Source: Sphingobacteriales bacterium (lineage in GTDB: Bacteria > Bacteroidota > Bacteroidia > Chitinophagales > Chitinophagaceae). From it: a stretch of 64,000 nt of DNA. The position numbers and the translations under genes were made by a program. Below are positions 49,728 to 60,558 of the stretch, one piece after another (positions within the stretch are counted from its first letter, which is position 1; each line of letters begins with the position of its first letter). The DNA lies in assembly GCA_016708305.1 (NCBI GenBank), contig JADJGB010000002.1:62001-126000 (forward strand), read 5' to 3'. The notes under the pieces were generated by a model that was given only the letters and a program-made list of their open reading frames with translations, had not been told where the DNA came from and did no database searches.

Positions 49728-50410
49728 TTACCGTCTGAAGGGATTGTTGTACCAAACACCGTCAATCTCCTTTACAAAAATTTCTATCTGATGGTCAAAT
49801 TTGTTTCGGGTATCATATTGTTGTTTCAGGTTATTTCCATAGAGGAAAGCTGCAGCCTGATACATTTTTACATTAAACCAGCCTTTATATTCCTTTAGTA
49901 TATCGTAGCAATCATTTCCGGTTTGCCGGTTTATCAGCTTCATCAAAATCTCTCCCTGATAGGCTGAAAGATTTTTACCCCGGTCGCTAAAATCGCGCTG
50001 ATGTCCTTTTCTTTTGCCTGTATGATTGCTTTTCGGGCGCTTCGGTTGCCCATGTTGTCAAGTTGTGTTTTGATATCGTTGATGGTGGTTCCTGCCGCCT
50101 TGGCCAGCGGATAGGTTACATATACCGCATTGCGCAACCGTGCCCACTCTGCTTTCACTTTTGCCAGTTCGTAGAGCGACAGGTTAGACAACCAGATATT
50201 TTCTTCCTCAATGAAGGGCATCATTTTGAAGTCATTGTAATCTGTACCATACCAGATGGCCTGCACCTTCAAACTGTCATTTGGCCCCCAGTCTTTCATT
50301 ATTTCGTGCATGGTGGGCTTGGGCGGAATGGGTATGGTATCGGTGTTTTGAGCGCACAATTGACCAGGCGCCAACAATAGCCTTATATTCCAAAAGACCA
50401 CAATACACAT
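49728..50410 (-). CDS. DUF4294 family protein (one frameshift)
   Basis: Bacteroidota-specific exported protein of unknown function. IWYGTDYNDFKMMPFIEEEN, LYELAKVKAEWARLRNAVYV and TYPLAKAAGTTINDIKTQLD are DUF4294 landmarks. The frame is lost near 50000, where the real sequence reads RDFSDRGKNLSAYQGEILMK, then LINRQTGNDCYDILKEYKGW and ends at 49728. The start at ATG 50410 gives a hydrophobic N-terminus (IVVFWNIRLLLAPGQLCAQ) that fits a signal peptide. Confidence 0.82.
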
Positions 50411-50550
50411 ATAATTCAGATAGGTTTTCAATACTGCAAAGGTACTATAGGTTAGATGTCTTTTATAACCCCGAGGATGAAAAAGCCTTTTAAAGAATGT
50501 TAAAAATGTACCCTTTATCATAAATCATGAAATAAAGCATACAAAATGAA

Positions 50551-53145
50551 CTAAGCCCGATTTTGACCTTTCAGTTTATTAATACGATGTACCATACTTA
50601 TGATGGAGCCTATGACCATGATAACGACTCCTGCCCATAAAACATTGATATAAGGGAACTTATATGCTTTTAGGGTTACATAATCCAGTACATTGGATGA
50701 TTCCTTTACACCGATATCGGCTTTATTCCTTTTCACATCGTTCAACTGTAAAACTAAGCTCTGAGACATGATGGTATCTTGCAATTGATAAAGCATCCTA
50801 TCCTTATTTTTTATCAGTAAAAGGTCTGAATTATATGAAGGACCATTCAGCTCCTGCACCTTGATGGCGGCAGAGTACCCTGTGTCAGTTTTTTCAAATC
50901 CTTCAATGGGCAGATTGTCCTTCCCGGATAATTTTTCTACAATCATATAACCTCGGCTATAATAAATCGTGTCACCGATATTCACTTTATGCGATACAAA
51001 ATTAGAGGTATCGGTATTTTTCGATTTATCAGGCAATGCCGATACATAAGTAAACACATCATGGTTCCAATAATGCCGTGATGACGGATTTGCCATCAGC
51101 CCTTCATTTCCTTTATAGTTTACAAATGCATTCGGCCAAAGGGTAAAGTTTTCATCCTTCGACTTAAAATCTATCTTAAAATAGGTTTGTTGTTTTTTGG
51201 GATGTGCCGAGTCACCCAGGTATGTAACCTGATATTTACCCATTGTCATAGGAACTCCCTTTACCAGTGTAAGATTTTCGCCTGTTTTTTCTTTACTTTC
51301 TTTACCAAAATTTACATTGATGCCACTGGTATTCAATGACAAAACTACCTTTTTTCCCGAGGAAAGCAGTATGCCCACTACTATCAAACCAAAGCCTAAG
51401 TGAGCGATTGATCCGCCTCTTTTCCAGATATTTAATTTTGACCCTGTAAATATATATGCCGCATTAGCAACTACAGCATATACATTAGCCACTAAAGCCA
51501 GCCAGATATTGATGAGGAAGCCAAGCCCCTCCTTTTCATAGTTAATTTTTATTACTACTAAAATAAAGGTGGCAATCAAAGCGCTCACCAAAGTAGGAAC
51601 TGCCAGTTTCTTTATTAAAAAATCTCTGCTGGTGGTTTTATATTTAAAGTACTGTCCAATAGCCGTGAGTATGCCGATAATAATGGCCACCAATACCTGT
51701 ATCTGATTGTATTTGAATTCGCTATCCTCTCCGGGAGCAGTATTTATATTGAATAGTTTGTTAAATACCGGCAATGAAGTTTGAAAAATGATAATCATTG
51801 CTGCCAAAAAGAACACCAATGAACCAATGAACATCCAAAACTCACGCGAAGATGCGCTTTCTTCTTTTTGACTGGCTGGTATTAATTTATTGGTAAGAAC
51901 AATAAAAGTAATGACACCGGAAAGAATCACATACATCGGGAAACCGGGAATCACATCTGCCAGAAAATAAGTACTTAACGAAAGAATAGCAGTTACTATG
52001 GCAATAATGCATCTCTGCTTATTGCTTTTGGCTGCAAAAAACGGAGCCAGCCACACAAAAACGATCATAAACAGAAATAACTGCCCGTTCATACCGATAT
52101 CGGCAAAAGCATGAACCGACGACTCACCCAAAACACCACTTTTTGTAAGAAAGGTAGAGTAAACAATAAATATAAAGGATAAGGCAAAGAAAAGAAATGT
52201 AGAACGCAGGGAATAACCTGTCTTTTTATAAATCAACATGGTATGCAAGCCCGATACCAAAATCATCCAGGGCACTAATGAGGCATTTTCTACCGGATCC
52301 CAAGCCCAGTAGCCGCCAAAATTCAGGGATTCGTAAGCCCATTTTGCCCCCATCATGATGCCCAAACCTAATAATGCGATGGCAAATAATGTCCAGGGAA
52401 TTGCCGATTGAATCCACTCATTAAACTTCTTTGTCCATAAACCTGTCATTGCAAATGCAAAGGGTATCAAAGTAGAAGCAAAGCCGAGGAATAAAATAGG
52501 AGGGTGAATGACCATCCAATAGTTTTGCAATAGCGGATTCAGGTCATTTCCATCCTTAATCATTGATAAATAATCAGTTCTGATGGGTTTGGTTACATCA
52601 AAATCTATGTGCATGGCGGGCGCCTGGTCAAACATACCCGAGTCTCTGAGCAAAATAAACGGGTTGGAACCTATTTTTACATCAAAAATGTAAACACCGA
52701 TAATCATGGTTGCCAGGAAAAACTGGGCGAAACTAACGATGGCCATTACCGGCGCTTCCCATTGCTTTTCTCTTTTGATAATGATCAGCCCTAAAACGCA
52801 ATGCCAGAAGGTCCATAACAGGGTGCTTCCCTCCTGCCCTTCCCAAAAAGCGCTCAATATATATTTAGGCTCCAGCGACAGGCTGCTGTGCTGATAGGCA
52901 TAGCGATATTCGAACAAATGATGAAACAGAATGTGGAGCAAAGCGGCAAATATGGCAACTACAGAAACGGCATCAATTATAAAAGCGCTTCTTCCTAATT
53001 TCAGCCAACTGTTTTTGTCCTGAATGTTTTGGCTGTTTACTGCCTTAAAGTAGGCAAAAGCAGCTACAAGAGATGAAACCAATGAAAGAACTACAAAAAA
53101 ATGCCCTATCTGTCCCGGAAGAAGATGCTCGCCTGTATAAGTCAT
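50551..53145 (-). CDS. ccmF: Cytochrome c heme lyase, CcmF-like
   Basis: 864-aa polytopic membrane protein that attaches heme to apocytochromes c on the periplasmic side. The WWD heme-handling segment is NFGGYWAWDPVENASLVPWM; heme-ligand His candidates are in LLHILFHHLFEYRY and FLTKSGVLGESSVHAF. The C-terminal periplasmic region (SKEKTGENLTLVKGVPM) is typical. The frame is intact. It lies 6 bp downstream of ccmE. Supplies the cytochromes c that would feed the CuA oxidase at 34-36 kb. Confidence 0.92.
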   Translation of the reverse strand: MTYTGEHLLPGQIGHFFVVLSLVSSLVAAFAYFKAVNSQNIQDKNSWLKLGRSAFIIDAVSVVAIFAALLHILFHHLFEYRYAYQHSSLSLEPKYILSAFWEGQEGSTLLWTFWHCVLGLIIIKREKQWEAPVMAIVSFAQFFLATMIIGVYIFDVKIGSNPFILLRDSGMFDQAPAMHIDFDVTKPIRTDYLSMIKDGNDLNPLLQNYWMVIHPPILFLGFASTLIPFAFAMTGLWTKKFNEWIQSAIPWTLFAIALLGLGIMMGAKWAYESLNFGGYWAWDPVENASLVPWMILVSGLHTMLIYKKTGYSLRSTFLFFALSFIFIVYSTFLTKSGVLGESSVHAFADIGMNGQLFLFMIVFVWLAPFFAAKSNKQRCIIAIVTAILSLSTYFLADVIPGFPMYVILSGVITFIVLTNKLIPASQKEESASSREFWMFIGSLVFFLAAMIIIFQTSLPVFNKLFNINTAPGEDSEFKYNQIQVLVAIIIGILTAIGQYFKYKTTSRDFLIKKLAVPTLVSALIATFILVVIKINYEKEGLGFLINIWLALVANVYAVVANAAYIFTGSKLNIWKRGGSIAHLGFGLIVVGILLSSGKKVVLSLNTSGINVNFGKESKEKTGENLTLVKGVPMTMGKYQVTYLGDSAHPKKQQTYFKIDFKSKDENFTLWPNAFVNYKGNEGLMANPSSRHYWNHDVFTYVSALPDKSKNTDTSNFVSHKVNIGDTIYYSRGYMIVEKLSGKDNLPIEGFEKTDTGYSAAIKVQELNGPSYNSDLLLIKNKDRMLYQLQDTIMSQSLVLQLNDVKRNKADIGVKESSNVLDYVTLKAYKFPYINVLWAGVVIMVIGSIISMVHRINKLKGQNRA

Positions 53146-53151
53146 CGTGAA

Positions 53152-53601
53152 TTATTGTTTGGATGTAATTGCCTGTTCGATATTATTGTAAGAAGTTTTA
53201 GTATCAGTATTACCCGGATGTTTAGAAGCATCCTGGTCTTTATATTTACTTGGGCACTTGGTTTGAATACTCTGACAAACAAATTTGCCGTCTTCATATT
53301 TTCCTTTCATAACCAACTTTTCGCTCAGTTCAAAATTCTCGGGTTTGGGATTATGATAGACTACGTTTATTTTTTCGCCCAGACTGTCTATTGCTGTGAA
53401 AGTCAAATAGTTAGGATTTTTAAGCGCATCATATTCCAGTGGCTCGGCTTTATCCCATTTTGCCATCAGGTGCACAAATTTACCCGGTTTCGCCTTGGCA
53501 GTGGCCACTGTGTCATAAGTAGTGGTTGTTTGCAAAAAACTTACCAACACGGCAATTGCCCCTGCAATAAGTACTAATAAAATTATATGTATCTTTTTCA
53601 T
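53152..53601 (-). CDS. ccmE: Cytochrome c maturation heme chaperone CcmE (CXXXY type)
   Basis: Membrane-anchored (IHIILLVLIAGAIAVLVSFL) OB-fold heme chaperone. Instead of the HXXXY heme-binding motif of classical CcmE it has CPSKY (CXXXY), the variant of the so-called system I*. FTAIDSLGEKINVVYHNPKP and FELSEKLVMKGKYEDGKFVC are the OB-fold strands. 149 aa, with a polar C-terminal tail. Operon with ccmF. No other ccm genes lie in the window. Confidence 0.9.
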   Translation of the reverse strand: MKKIHIILLVLIAGAIAVLVSFLQTTTTYDTVATAKAKPGKFVHLMAKWDKAEPLEYDALKNPNYLTFTAIDSLGEKINVVYHNPKPENFELSEKLVMKGKYEDGKFVCQSIQTKCPSKYKDQDASKHPGNTDTKTSYNNIEQAITSKQ

Positions 53602-53956
53602 CTAATTGATTACACCTTTTTGCGAAAGTACATTAAAAACTGCTATCCTTATCAAGTAACAGCATAACAGACTATTTGTTGGAGATTACAGACATATTTT
53701 TATTAATCCAAAATAAATAGAAGAATAAGGAAAATCATTGTGAAACTGCAAAAACAAGCCATCTAATTATTGAGAATGAGTGATTTATTTTAGATATTTA
53801 TGAATATATATTAATAACAATGCCAACAAGATGACGTACTAAATTGGATGTTAGCTCATAAAAAGAATGATATATTTGCTACCGAAAATTAGAATTCAGG
53901 TTCAGAAATAGGCTATCACTTAACAAAAATCAACTCTCCTTTAGTAATTTAGCAAA
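53602..53956. other. Divergent intergenic region, 355 bp
   Basis: AT-rich, no gene or RNA recognised. It must contain promoters for ccmE (leftward) and for the type IIG R-M gene (rightward). A weak -7-like string TAATTTAG lies just before the ATG at 53957. Confidence 0.5.
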
Positions 53957-56900
53957 ATGGTAACCAAGGAACAAGCTTTACTTAAAATAAAATCGTTGGT
54001 GGAGCGGTTTGACGAGCAAAAAGAATTTTACAGACGGGCAGACTACAACGAAACGCAGACTAGAAGGGATTTCATTGATCCGTTTTGGAAAGCGCTCGGT
54101 TGGGATATAGACAATGAAAACGGTTATGCAGAAAGTTACCGTGAAGTCATTCACGAAGACCGTGTAAAAGTGGGCGGAGCAACAAAAGCGCCTGATTATT
54201 CATTCAGACTTGTTGGTGGTAAACGACTTTTTTTTCTCGAAGCCAAAAAACCAAGCGTTTTAATCAAAGACGACATTGCACCGGCTTACCAGGTTCGCAG
54301 ATATGGGTGGAGCGCCAAAATGCCGATTTCGGTAATTACAGATTTTGAAGAATTTGCAATTTATGATTGTAATATTAAACCTAAGCCCAATGATATAGCC
54401 AGTAACGGGCGAATAAAATATTTTACTTATTCGGAGTATCTAAACGAGTTCGATTTTATTTGGGATACCTTCGCAAAAGAACGAGTGCTCAAAGGTAGTT
54501 TCGACAAATACATTACTAACGACAAAAACAAAAAAGGAACTTCGACCGTTGATAACGAGTTTCTGCAATCGCTCGACAAATGGCGTGTGGAACTTGCCGT
54601 AAATATTGCTCTTCGTAACAAAAACATTTCCGAAGACGAACTGAATTTTATCGTTCAGCACACGATTGACCGAATCATATTTTTGAGAATTGCCGAAGAC
54701 CGAAGTGTTGAACCTTACGGAGATTTGCAAACCGACATCAAAAGCGGAGATTTTTACCAAAACCTTTTGTATCGTTTTCATCAAGCCGACCAAAAATATA
54801 ATTCGGGACTTTTTGATTTTGCGAAAGACAAAATCAGCGACAAAATTTCGATTGATAACAAAGTTATCAAAAACATTATTTCGGAATTGTATTATCCGAT
54901 TTGTCCTTATGAATTTTCGGTTTTATCGGTTGAAATTTTAGGAAGTGCTTATGAGCAATTTCTCGGAAAACAAATCACACTTTCTAAAAGTGGCAAAGCT
55001 ACCATTGAAGAAAAGCCCGAAGTAAGAAAAGCAGGTGGCGTTTATTACACACCGCAATACATCGTAGATTACATTGTAAAAAACACGATCGGAAAACTCA
55101 TTGACGGTTCGACTGGCTCACCACTCACTCCAAAAGAAATAAGCAAACTGAAAATAGCTGATCCTGCCTGTGGCAGTGGCAGTTTCTTGATAGGTGTTTA
55201 TCAGTTTTTGCTTGATTGGCACAAAGATTTTTACACGCAAAATGGGGCTTCGACAGGCACAGCCGCCGCTATTGCAAAGGGTAGAAAAAACGATGTATTG
55301 ACGCCAAATGGCGAACTTACAACAGCCGAAAAGAAACGCATTTTGCTCAACAATATTTACGGTGTGGACTTGGACAGCAACGCCGTGGAAGTAACAAAAT
55401 TGAGTTTGCTTTTAAAATGTATGGAAGGAGAAACCAAAGAAACCATTGAAGCCCAAACCAAATTATTTCACGACCGCATTTTGCCAACGCTTGACAACAA
55501 CATCAAGAGCGGAAATTCTTTAATTGACCTCGATTATTACGACAATGAACTCAATTTTGGCGAAGAACGAAAGGTAAAGCCTTTTTCCTGGCAAAAAGCA
55601 TTTCCAGATGTGTTTGAAAGAGATGTGGAAATAGACAAAAGATTGCCATACAAAAAGCAGTATGAAAAGATAAAGAAATTACAATATGATACCGACCAAC
55701 TTATTGAACAATTAAGAGTAGAAGAACTACAAATTGCTTATGGTAAAAAACGCAATTTCGGATTTGATATAGTCATTGGAAATCCACCGTATGTAAAGGT
55801 TTCGGACAAAAAGATTTTTGACTACTTCAACAACAAATTCATTTACCAAGATTATCAACAAGACTTATATTTACTCTTTTTGGAACAATATAAAAATCTG
55901 TTAATTACGGGTGGAAAATTGGGCATAATCATTCCAAATACTTGGCTGCAAAGTATTAAGTTTCGCAATATTAGACAGTATTTGGTAAACAACTATTACT
56001 GGGAGCGAATTCTACATATCAAAGAACACATCTTTAAAGCGGTTGTGGACACACACATTTTGATTTTTGAGAAAAATAATTACATCAAAAATTACGATGT
56101 GCAAATTGACGTTTTAGCGAAAAAGGAAATTGCTCCGCTACATACAATTAATCAAAATCAACTACCTGACAACGGCGATATCATCAACATTTTGGCAAGC
56201 GAAGTTGAAAAGAAATTGTTTGAAAAAATAAAAAGCAAATCTACTTTTATTAAAGATGAATGTTTTTCAAACATAGGTGTAAAACCGTTTCAAGTTGGTA
56301 AAGGGAAGCCAAAACAAACAAGAGAAACTGTAAATACAAAACCTTTTGTTGTTGAAAATGCCCCAAAACCAAATGGCAAAAATTGGTTGCCTTTGATGCG
56401 TGGAAGTTTAATGAACAGATACTCAAATTTTTGGAATAACAACAGTTGGATTGAATATGGCGAATGGCTTGCAGAACCTAAAAAGCCTGAAATTTTTGAA
56501 GCAGAAGAAAAAAATTATTGTTCGTCAAACAGGCGACAAAATTGTAGCAACAATTATTGGGAGAAATGTTATTGCAAGAGATAATTTACATATAATTATA
56601 TCAAACGAAATAAGTCATAAATTCATTTTGGGGTTTCTAAATTCAAGATTAACAGATTTTTATTATCAGCAAATCAATCCCGAACGTGGCGAAGTTTTGG
56701 CACAAGTAAAAAAAGGACACATTGAACAGTTACTAATTCCCAAAAACGTTTCAGACAAACAAGAACAAGAAATCATCAAACACGTAGATCAACTTTTACA
56801 ACTTAACAAGGACAAGCAAAACACAACTTTGCCCAACCAACTTGAAATGATTAACAACAGAATTGAATACGCAGAAAGGAAAATAAACGACTTGGTTTAT

Positions 56901-56978
56901 GTTTTTTTTGTTGGGCTGTTTGGAAGCTGGCTTTTCTGGTTTTTTTTCATGGAGGTACATAAAATCCCCTACCCATAA
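53957..56978 (+). CDS. Type IIG restriction-modification enzyme (Eco57I-like; frameshifted, 3' end altered by IS91-like element)
   Basis: A single polypeptide with nuclease, methyltransferase and specificity parts. N-terminal PD-(D/E)XK: Asp80 in KAPDYSFRL and Glu95-x-Lys97 in FFLEAKKP. Helical linker, then AdoMet motif I ADPACGSGSFLIGVYQF (401-417), motif IV GNPPYVKVS (NPPY at 609-612), and TaqI-C-like specificity domain. The frame shifts near 56500 (KNYCSSNRRQ versus IIVRQTGDKIVATIIGRN). The tail AERKINDLVY is followed by a hydrophobic stretch (GLFGSWLFWFFFMEV) not expected in the family; the native last ~20 residues appear replaced by element DNA. Divergent from ccmE; appears solitary, with no separate specificity gene. 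Confidence 0.9.
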
Positions 56979-56981
56979 ATA

Positions 56982-58083
56982 TCAGTTCACAGGCACAGTT
57001 TGTTTTTCCATTAAATATTTTTCAGGCGGCCCACGTTTGCCAAACACTTCAATCGTTATCATGGTTCCGGTTTTGCAACAGGGGCATTTGCGTAGCAATG
57101 TCTTTGCTTTTGCCTCCGGCCTTTTTTACTTTCAATTCACTTTGCAATGCCTGCAGTTTTCCCCGCTTCCGGTGCTGCTCAGGATTCCATAATGGCGGAT
57201 ACGTACAAAACGTAAGGGTAATATGTGCTGCGCAAACCGACGTACAAATTCACGATGGCTTAACCGCATCGTCTTGTTGATACCTTGCTCTCGGTAATCT
57301 TTATACGAAAAGGCAACATCAATATCCGTTACCTCCTGTAACCGATGATTGCTGATCGCTACTTTGTGCGTATATCTTCCCAAGTATTCTATCACCTGTC
57401 TGGGGCCAGCAAAAGGGCGTTTGGCATACACTACCCAATCTTTGTGAAACAGGCATTCTATAAGCGGCTTGTCTGCCACTCCACGCTCTCTTAACTGCTG
57501 CACATATTTTGCCCTAAATACTTTGCTTAAAGCCTTTACCGAAAACAGATATTTATTACTGCGCATTGCTTTTGCCATCGGCCATGCTTATCTATTCCTC
57601 CTCCGGGAATGATGCAATGAAGGTGTGGGTGCAAGCTTAGGTTCTGCCCCATGTGTGCAGAATGCTTATCATCCCCAATTGCACTGCGGTGTTGCGGCCA
57701 AACTGGCTCACCGTTTGCCATACCGATTTAAATAGTGCATCATATACCAATGCAGGCTGGTGCAATGCCAGAGGGTTTAACTCCTGCGGTAAGGTGAACA
57801 CCAGATGATAATAAGTGCAAGGCAGTAAGTCTTGTTCTCGTTTTGCTATCCATTCTTCCCTCTTATGTCCCTGACACTTGGGGCAATGCCTGTTTCTGCA
57901 ACTGTTGTAGCTGATGCTGATATGCCCACATCCATCACAGGCATCTACATGCCCGCCTAATGCCGGTGTGCGGCATAGTTCTATTGCCCTGAGTGTCCTT
58001 AGTTGATGGCTGTTCAAGCCTATCTGTTCTCTGTCATTGCCCAGACCCCGGATTACATCGGCTACTTCACAGGCGGGGCGCAT
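56982..58083 (-). pseudogene. IS91 family transposase (frameshifted)
   Basis: N-terminal zinc ribbon (CRTPALGGHVDACDGCGHI, SYNSCRNRHCPKCQG), then YYHLVFTLPQELNPLAL, HPHLHCIIPGGG (HUH), CLFHKDWVVYAKRPFAGP and VIEYLGRYTHKVAISN (catalytic Tyr region with YLGRYTHR-like motif), MRLSHREFVRRFAQHILP. After a shift near 57085, a C-terminal CPCCKTGTMITIEVFGKRG ends at TGA 56982. Breaks also near 57650 and 57570. Rolling-circle transposase. Its start overlaps the recombinase end by 22 bp. Confidence 0.85.
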
Positions 58084-58966
58084 CGGGCAAACAGGGTGTC
58101 TAAGGGACTAAACATTCTACGGTCATCCAACTGGCAGATGTGCAGGTACTCCATTGTAGTTTCTATATTGGCATGACCCATCAGTTCTTTGAGGGTTACG
58201 ATGTTCATACCATCTTCCAGCAAATGGCAGGCATAGGTATGCCGCAATGTGTGTACGCATACTTCCTTGACGATCCCTGCATCTTTGGCTATTCGCTTCA
58301 CTGCCCATTGCACGCCTCGCTGGCTGTAGCGGCCATCAAAGCCCTGGCCTTGTGGATTGCCGCTGCCGGTGAACAACCACCCTACCGGACGTTCAGCGGC
58401 TATGTACTTTTTTAATCCTCGTATGAGATGTTCGCTCAGCGGTACCATCCGGTCTTTGCGGCCTTTGCTCTGGCGGATATGCAATAGTTTTCTTTCAAAA
58501 TCCATATCTGCCAGCCGGATGTTTCTGACTTCCATACAGCGCAGTCCGCATCCATACAACAGTCCGATGAGCATCTTATGTTTGAGCAGTGTAGCGGCAT
58601 TTAGCATTTGCCATACTTCCTGCTTGCTTAGTACGGTGGGTAGTTTTTTATCCCGTTTGATAGAAGGAAGATGAAGGTGACTATAAGGCAGCCCCTCGCC
58701 TTTTGAGCATAAAGCGCAATCCGTAAACGGTGTGTTTGAAATAAGTCTGAGATGGAGTTTTACTGCGTTGCTGCAGTTCGTAGAGATAGTCTTTGATTTG
58801 GTCTTCGTCCAATTCCGTTGGCAAGCAGCCAAAGTGCAAGGCCCATGGCTGCTATGTGACGGCTGTAGTTATCAAAGGTGCGTGGACTTCTGCCGAGGAT
58901 GGAGATGTTGCGTTCAAAACGTTGCGGCAGTTCTGCAAATCCATTAACTTCACCCTTCGGTTGCAC
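58062..58966 (-). pseudogene. Tyrosine recombinase/integrase of the IS91-like element (frameshifted)
   Basis: N-terminal SAM-like core-binding domain (NISILGRSPRTFDNYSRHIA) in one frame; after shifts near 58840 and 58720, LPYSHLHLPSIKRDKKLP and the catalytic domain: GLLYGCGLRCMEVRNIRL (Arg I), GRKDRMVPLSEHL (Lys), HTLRHTYACHLLEDG (H-x-x-R) and ETTMEYLHICQ (Tyr). About 300 aa joined. XerC/D-like. In IS91-like elements its role is not established. A short upstream Cys-containing frame (CPECNRR, about 58980) may be the true 5' end. Confidence 0.82.
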
Positions 58967-59273
58967 TCAGGGCAGGCTTTGGCACGATTGAGATATTTAT
59001 TATACCTCAGTTCTTCCGGCGATTTTTTTTTGTTGCCATAATAAATTGTATTTTAGTGAATGCTAAATTTACGGATAGTTGCGGAAGGCTACCGTAGGTT
59101 TAGTTCAACAAGCAGTTTGGCAAGAATGGGGTTGATGTGCAAGCGGTATATGCTCAAATAGCCAAATAAAATACTAATTCTGCCAACGCAATATTGCTAT
59201 AAGCCGGGTTATCGGTTTAAAAATCAACAAAGAAAACATAAACAAGAAATGCCGTCATAGATTTCAGTTTATT

Positions 59274-59281
59274 TATATTTG
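59274..59281 (+). promoter_or_regulatory. -7-like element TATATTTG upstream of the acyl-CoA dehydrogenase gene
   Basis: Fits TAnnTTTG, 18 bp before ATG 59300. No TTTG at the expected -33 position. Confidence 0.4.
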
Positions 59282-59299
59282 CACAAATTACTTTGCTAT

Positions 59300-60453
59300 A
59301 TGGATTTTAATTTTACCGAAGAACAATTGATGATTCAGCAGGCTGCTGGGATTTTGCCCAAAATGAATGTTTACCTGGTGTTATTGAAAGAGACGAAAAG
59401 CAGATTTTCCCAAAAGAACAGGTTGAAAAACTGGCTGAACTCGGATTTCTGGGCATGATGGTAAAGCCCGAATATGGCGGAGCAGGCATGGATACGGTGA
59501 GCTACGTACTGGCAATGGAGGAAATATCCAAAGTGGATGCCAGCACAGCGGTGGTGATGAGCGTAAACAACAGTTTGGTGTGCTACGGCTTGCAGGAATT
59601 TGGCACCGAAGAACAAAAACAAAAATACCTGATGCCATTGGCACAAGGCAAAAAGGATGGTCAGTTATACATCGGAGCCTTTATGCTTAGCGAACCCGAA
59701 GCCGGAAGTGACGCCACCCACCAGCGCACCATTGCAGAGGACAAAGGCGACCATTACCTGCTTAATGGCACCAAAAACTGGATTACCAACGGCGGAACCG
59801 CCTCTGTGTATTTAGTAATGGCGCAAACGGATGCCTCCAAGGGAAGCAGGGGCATCAATACGCTTATTGTTGAAAAAAACTGGCCGGGAGTAACTGTGGC
59901 CAAAAAGGAAAACAAACTGGGCATCAGGAGCAGTGATACACACACTGTAATGTTTACAGATGTAAAAGTGCCCAAAGAAAACAAGATAGGTAATGAGGGA
60001 TTCGGTTTCAAATTTGCTATGAAAACCTTAGAGGGTGGGCGTATCGGCATAGCCTCTCAGGCATTGGGCATTGCATCAGGCGCTTTTGAAAGAGCAAGAG
60101 ACTATTCTAAAGTAAGAAAGGCTTTTGGCACCGAAATTATGAATCACCAGGTGATTGCCTTCAAATTAGCCGATATGGCGCTGAAAATTGAAACATCACG
60201 CCTGCTTTGCCTCAAAGCGGCCTGGCTCAAGGATACCCATCAGGACTATGCAGTGGCTTCTGCTATGGCAAAATTGCATGCAAGCGAAACAGCAATGTGG
60301 ACAACCGTTGAAGCAGTACAAGTTCATGGCGGATACGGTTATGTGCGCGAGTATCATGTAGAAAGACTGATGCGCGATGCCAAAATCACTCAGATTTACG
60401 AAGGCACCAGCGAAATACAGCGTATCGTAATCAGCCGAAGCATTCTGAAATAA
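59300..60453 (+). CDS. Acyl-CoA dehydrogenase (one frameshift)
   Basis: FAD enzyme for the first step of beta-oxidation. MDFNFTEEQLMIQQAA is the family start; the frame is lost near 59345 (one missing base in RDFAQNECLPGVIERDE) and regained as QIFPKEQVEKLAELGFLGMM. Then FMLSEPEAGSDATHQRT, YLLNGTKNWITNGG, GRIGIASQALGIASGAFERA, and the C-terminal catalytic-base region VQVHGGYGYVREYHVERLMR with YEGTSEIQRIVISR. About 384 aa, short/medium-chain type. It is monocistronic and follows the IS91-like element. Confidence 0.93.
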
Positions 60454-60525
60454 TCTGTTTTTTTTCCAAGTCGGCCAGCCTAAATCAGCCGAAGAATAAA
60501 ACAAAGCGGATACATTGCATTATCT

Positions 60526-60533
60526 TATCTTTG
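60526..60533 (+). promoter_or_regulatory. -7-like element TATCTTTG upstream of yidC
   Basis: Fits TAnnTTTG, 25 bp before ATG 60559. No clear -33 element. Confidence 0.4.
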
Positions 60534-60558
60534 CGCCTCAAAAAATTTGTAATCAATA

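Larger units (their letters stand above)
56905..59050. mobile_element. IS91-like element with tyrosine recombinase (boundaries approximate)
   Basis: Carries a Y2/HUH-type IS91 transposase and an overlapping tyrosine recombinase on the minus strand, an arrangement frequent in Bacteroidota IS91-like elements. IS91 elements do not make target duplications or inverted repeats, so ends are inferred: the left end where the type IIG reading frame loses homology (about 56905), the right end beyond the recombinase start (about 59050). No remaining piece of the type IIG gene was found to the right. Confidence 0.7.
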
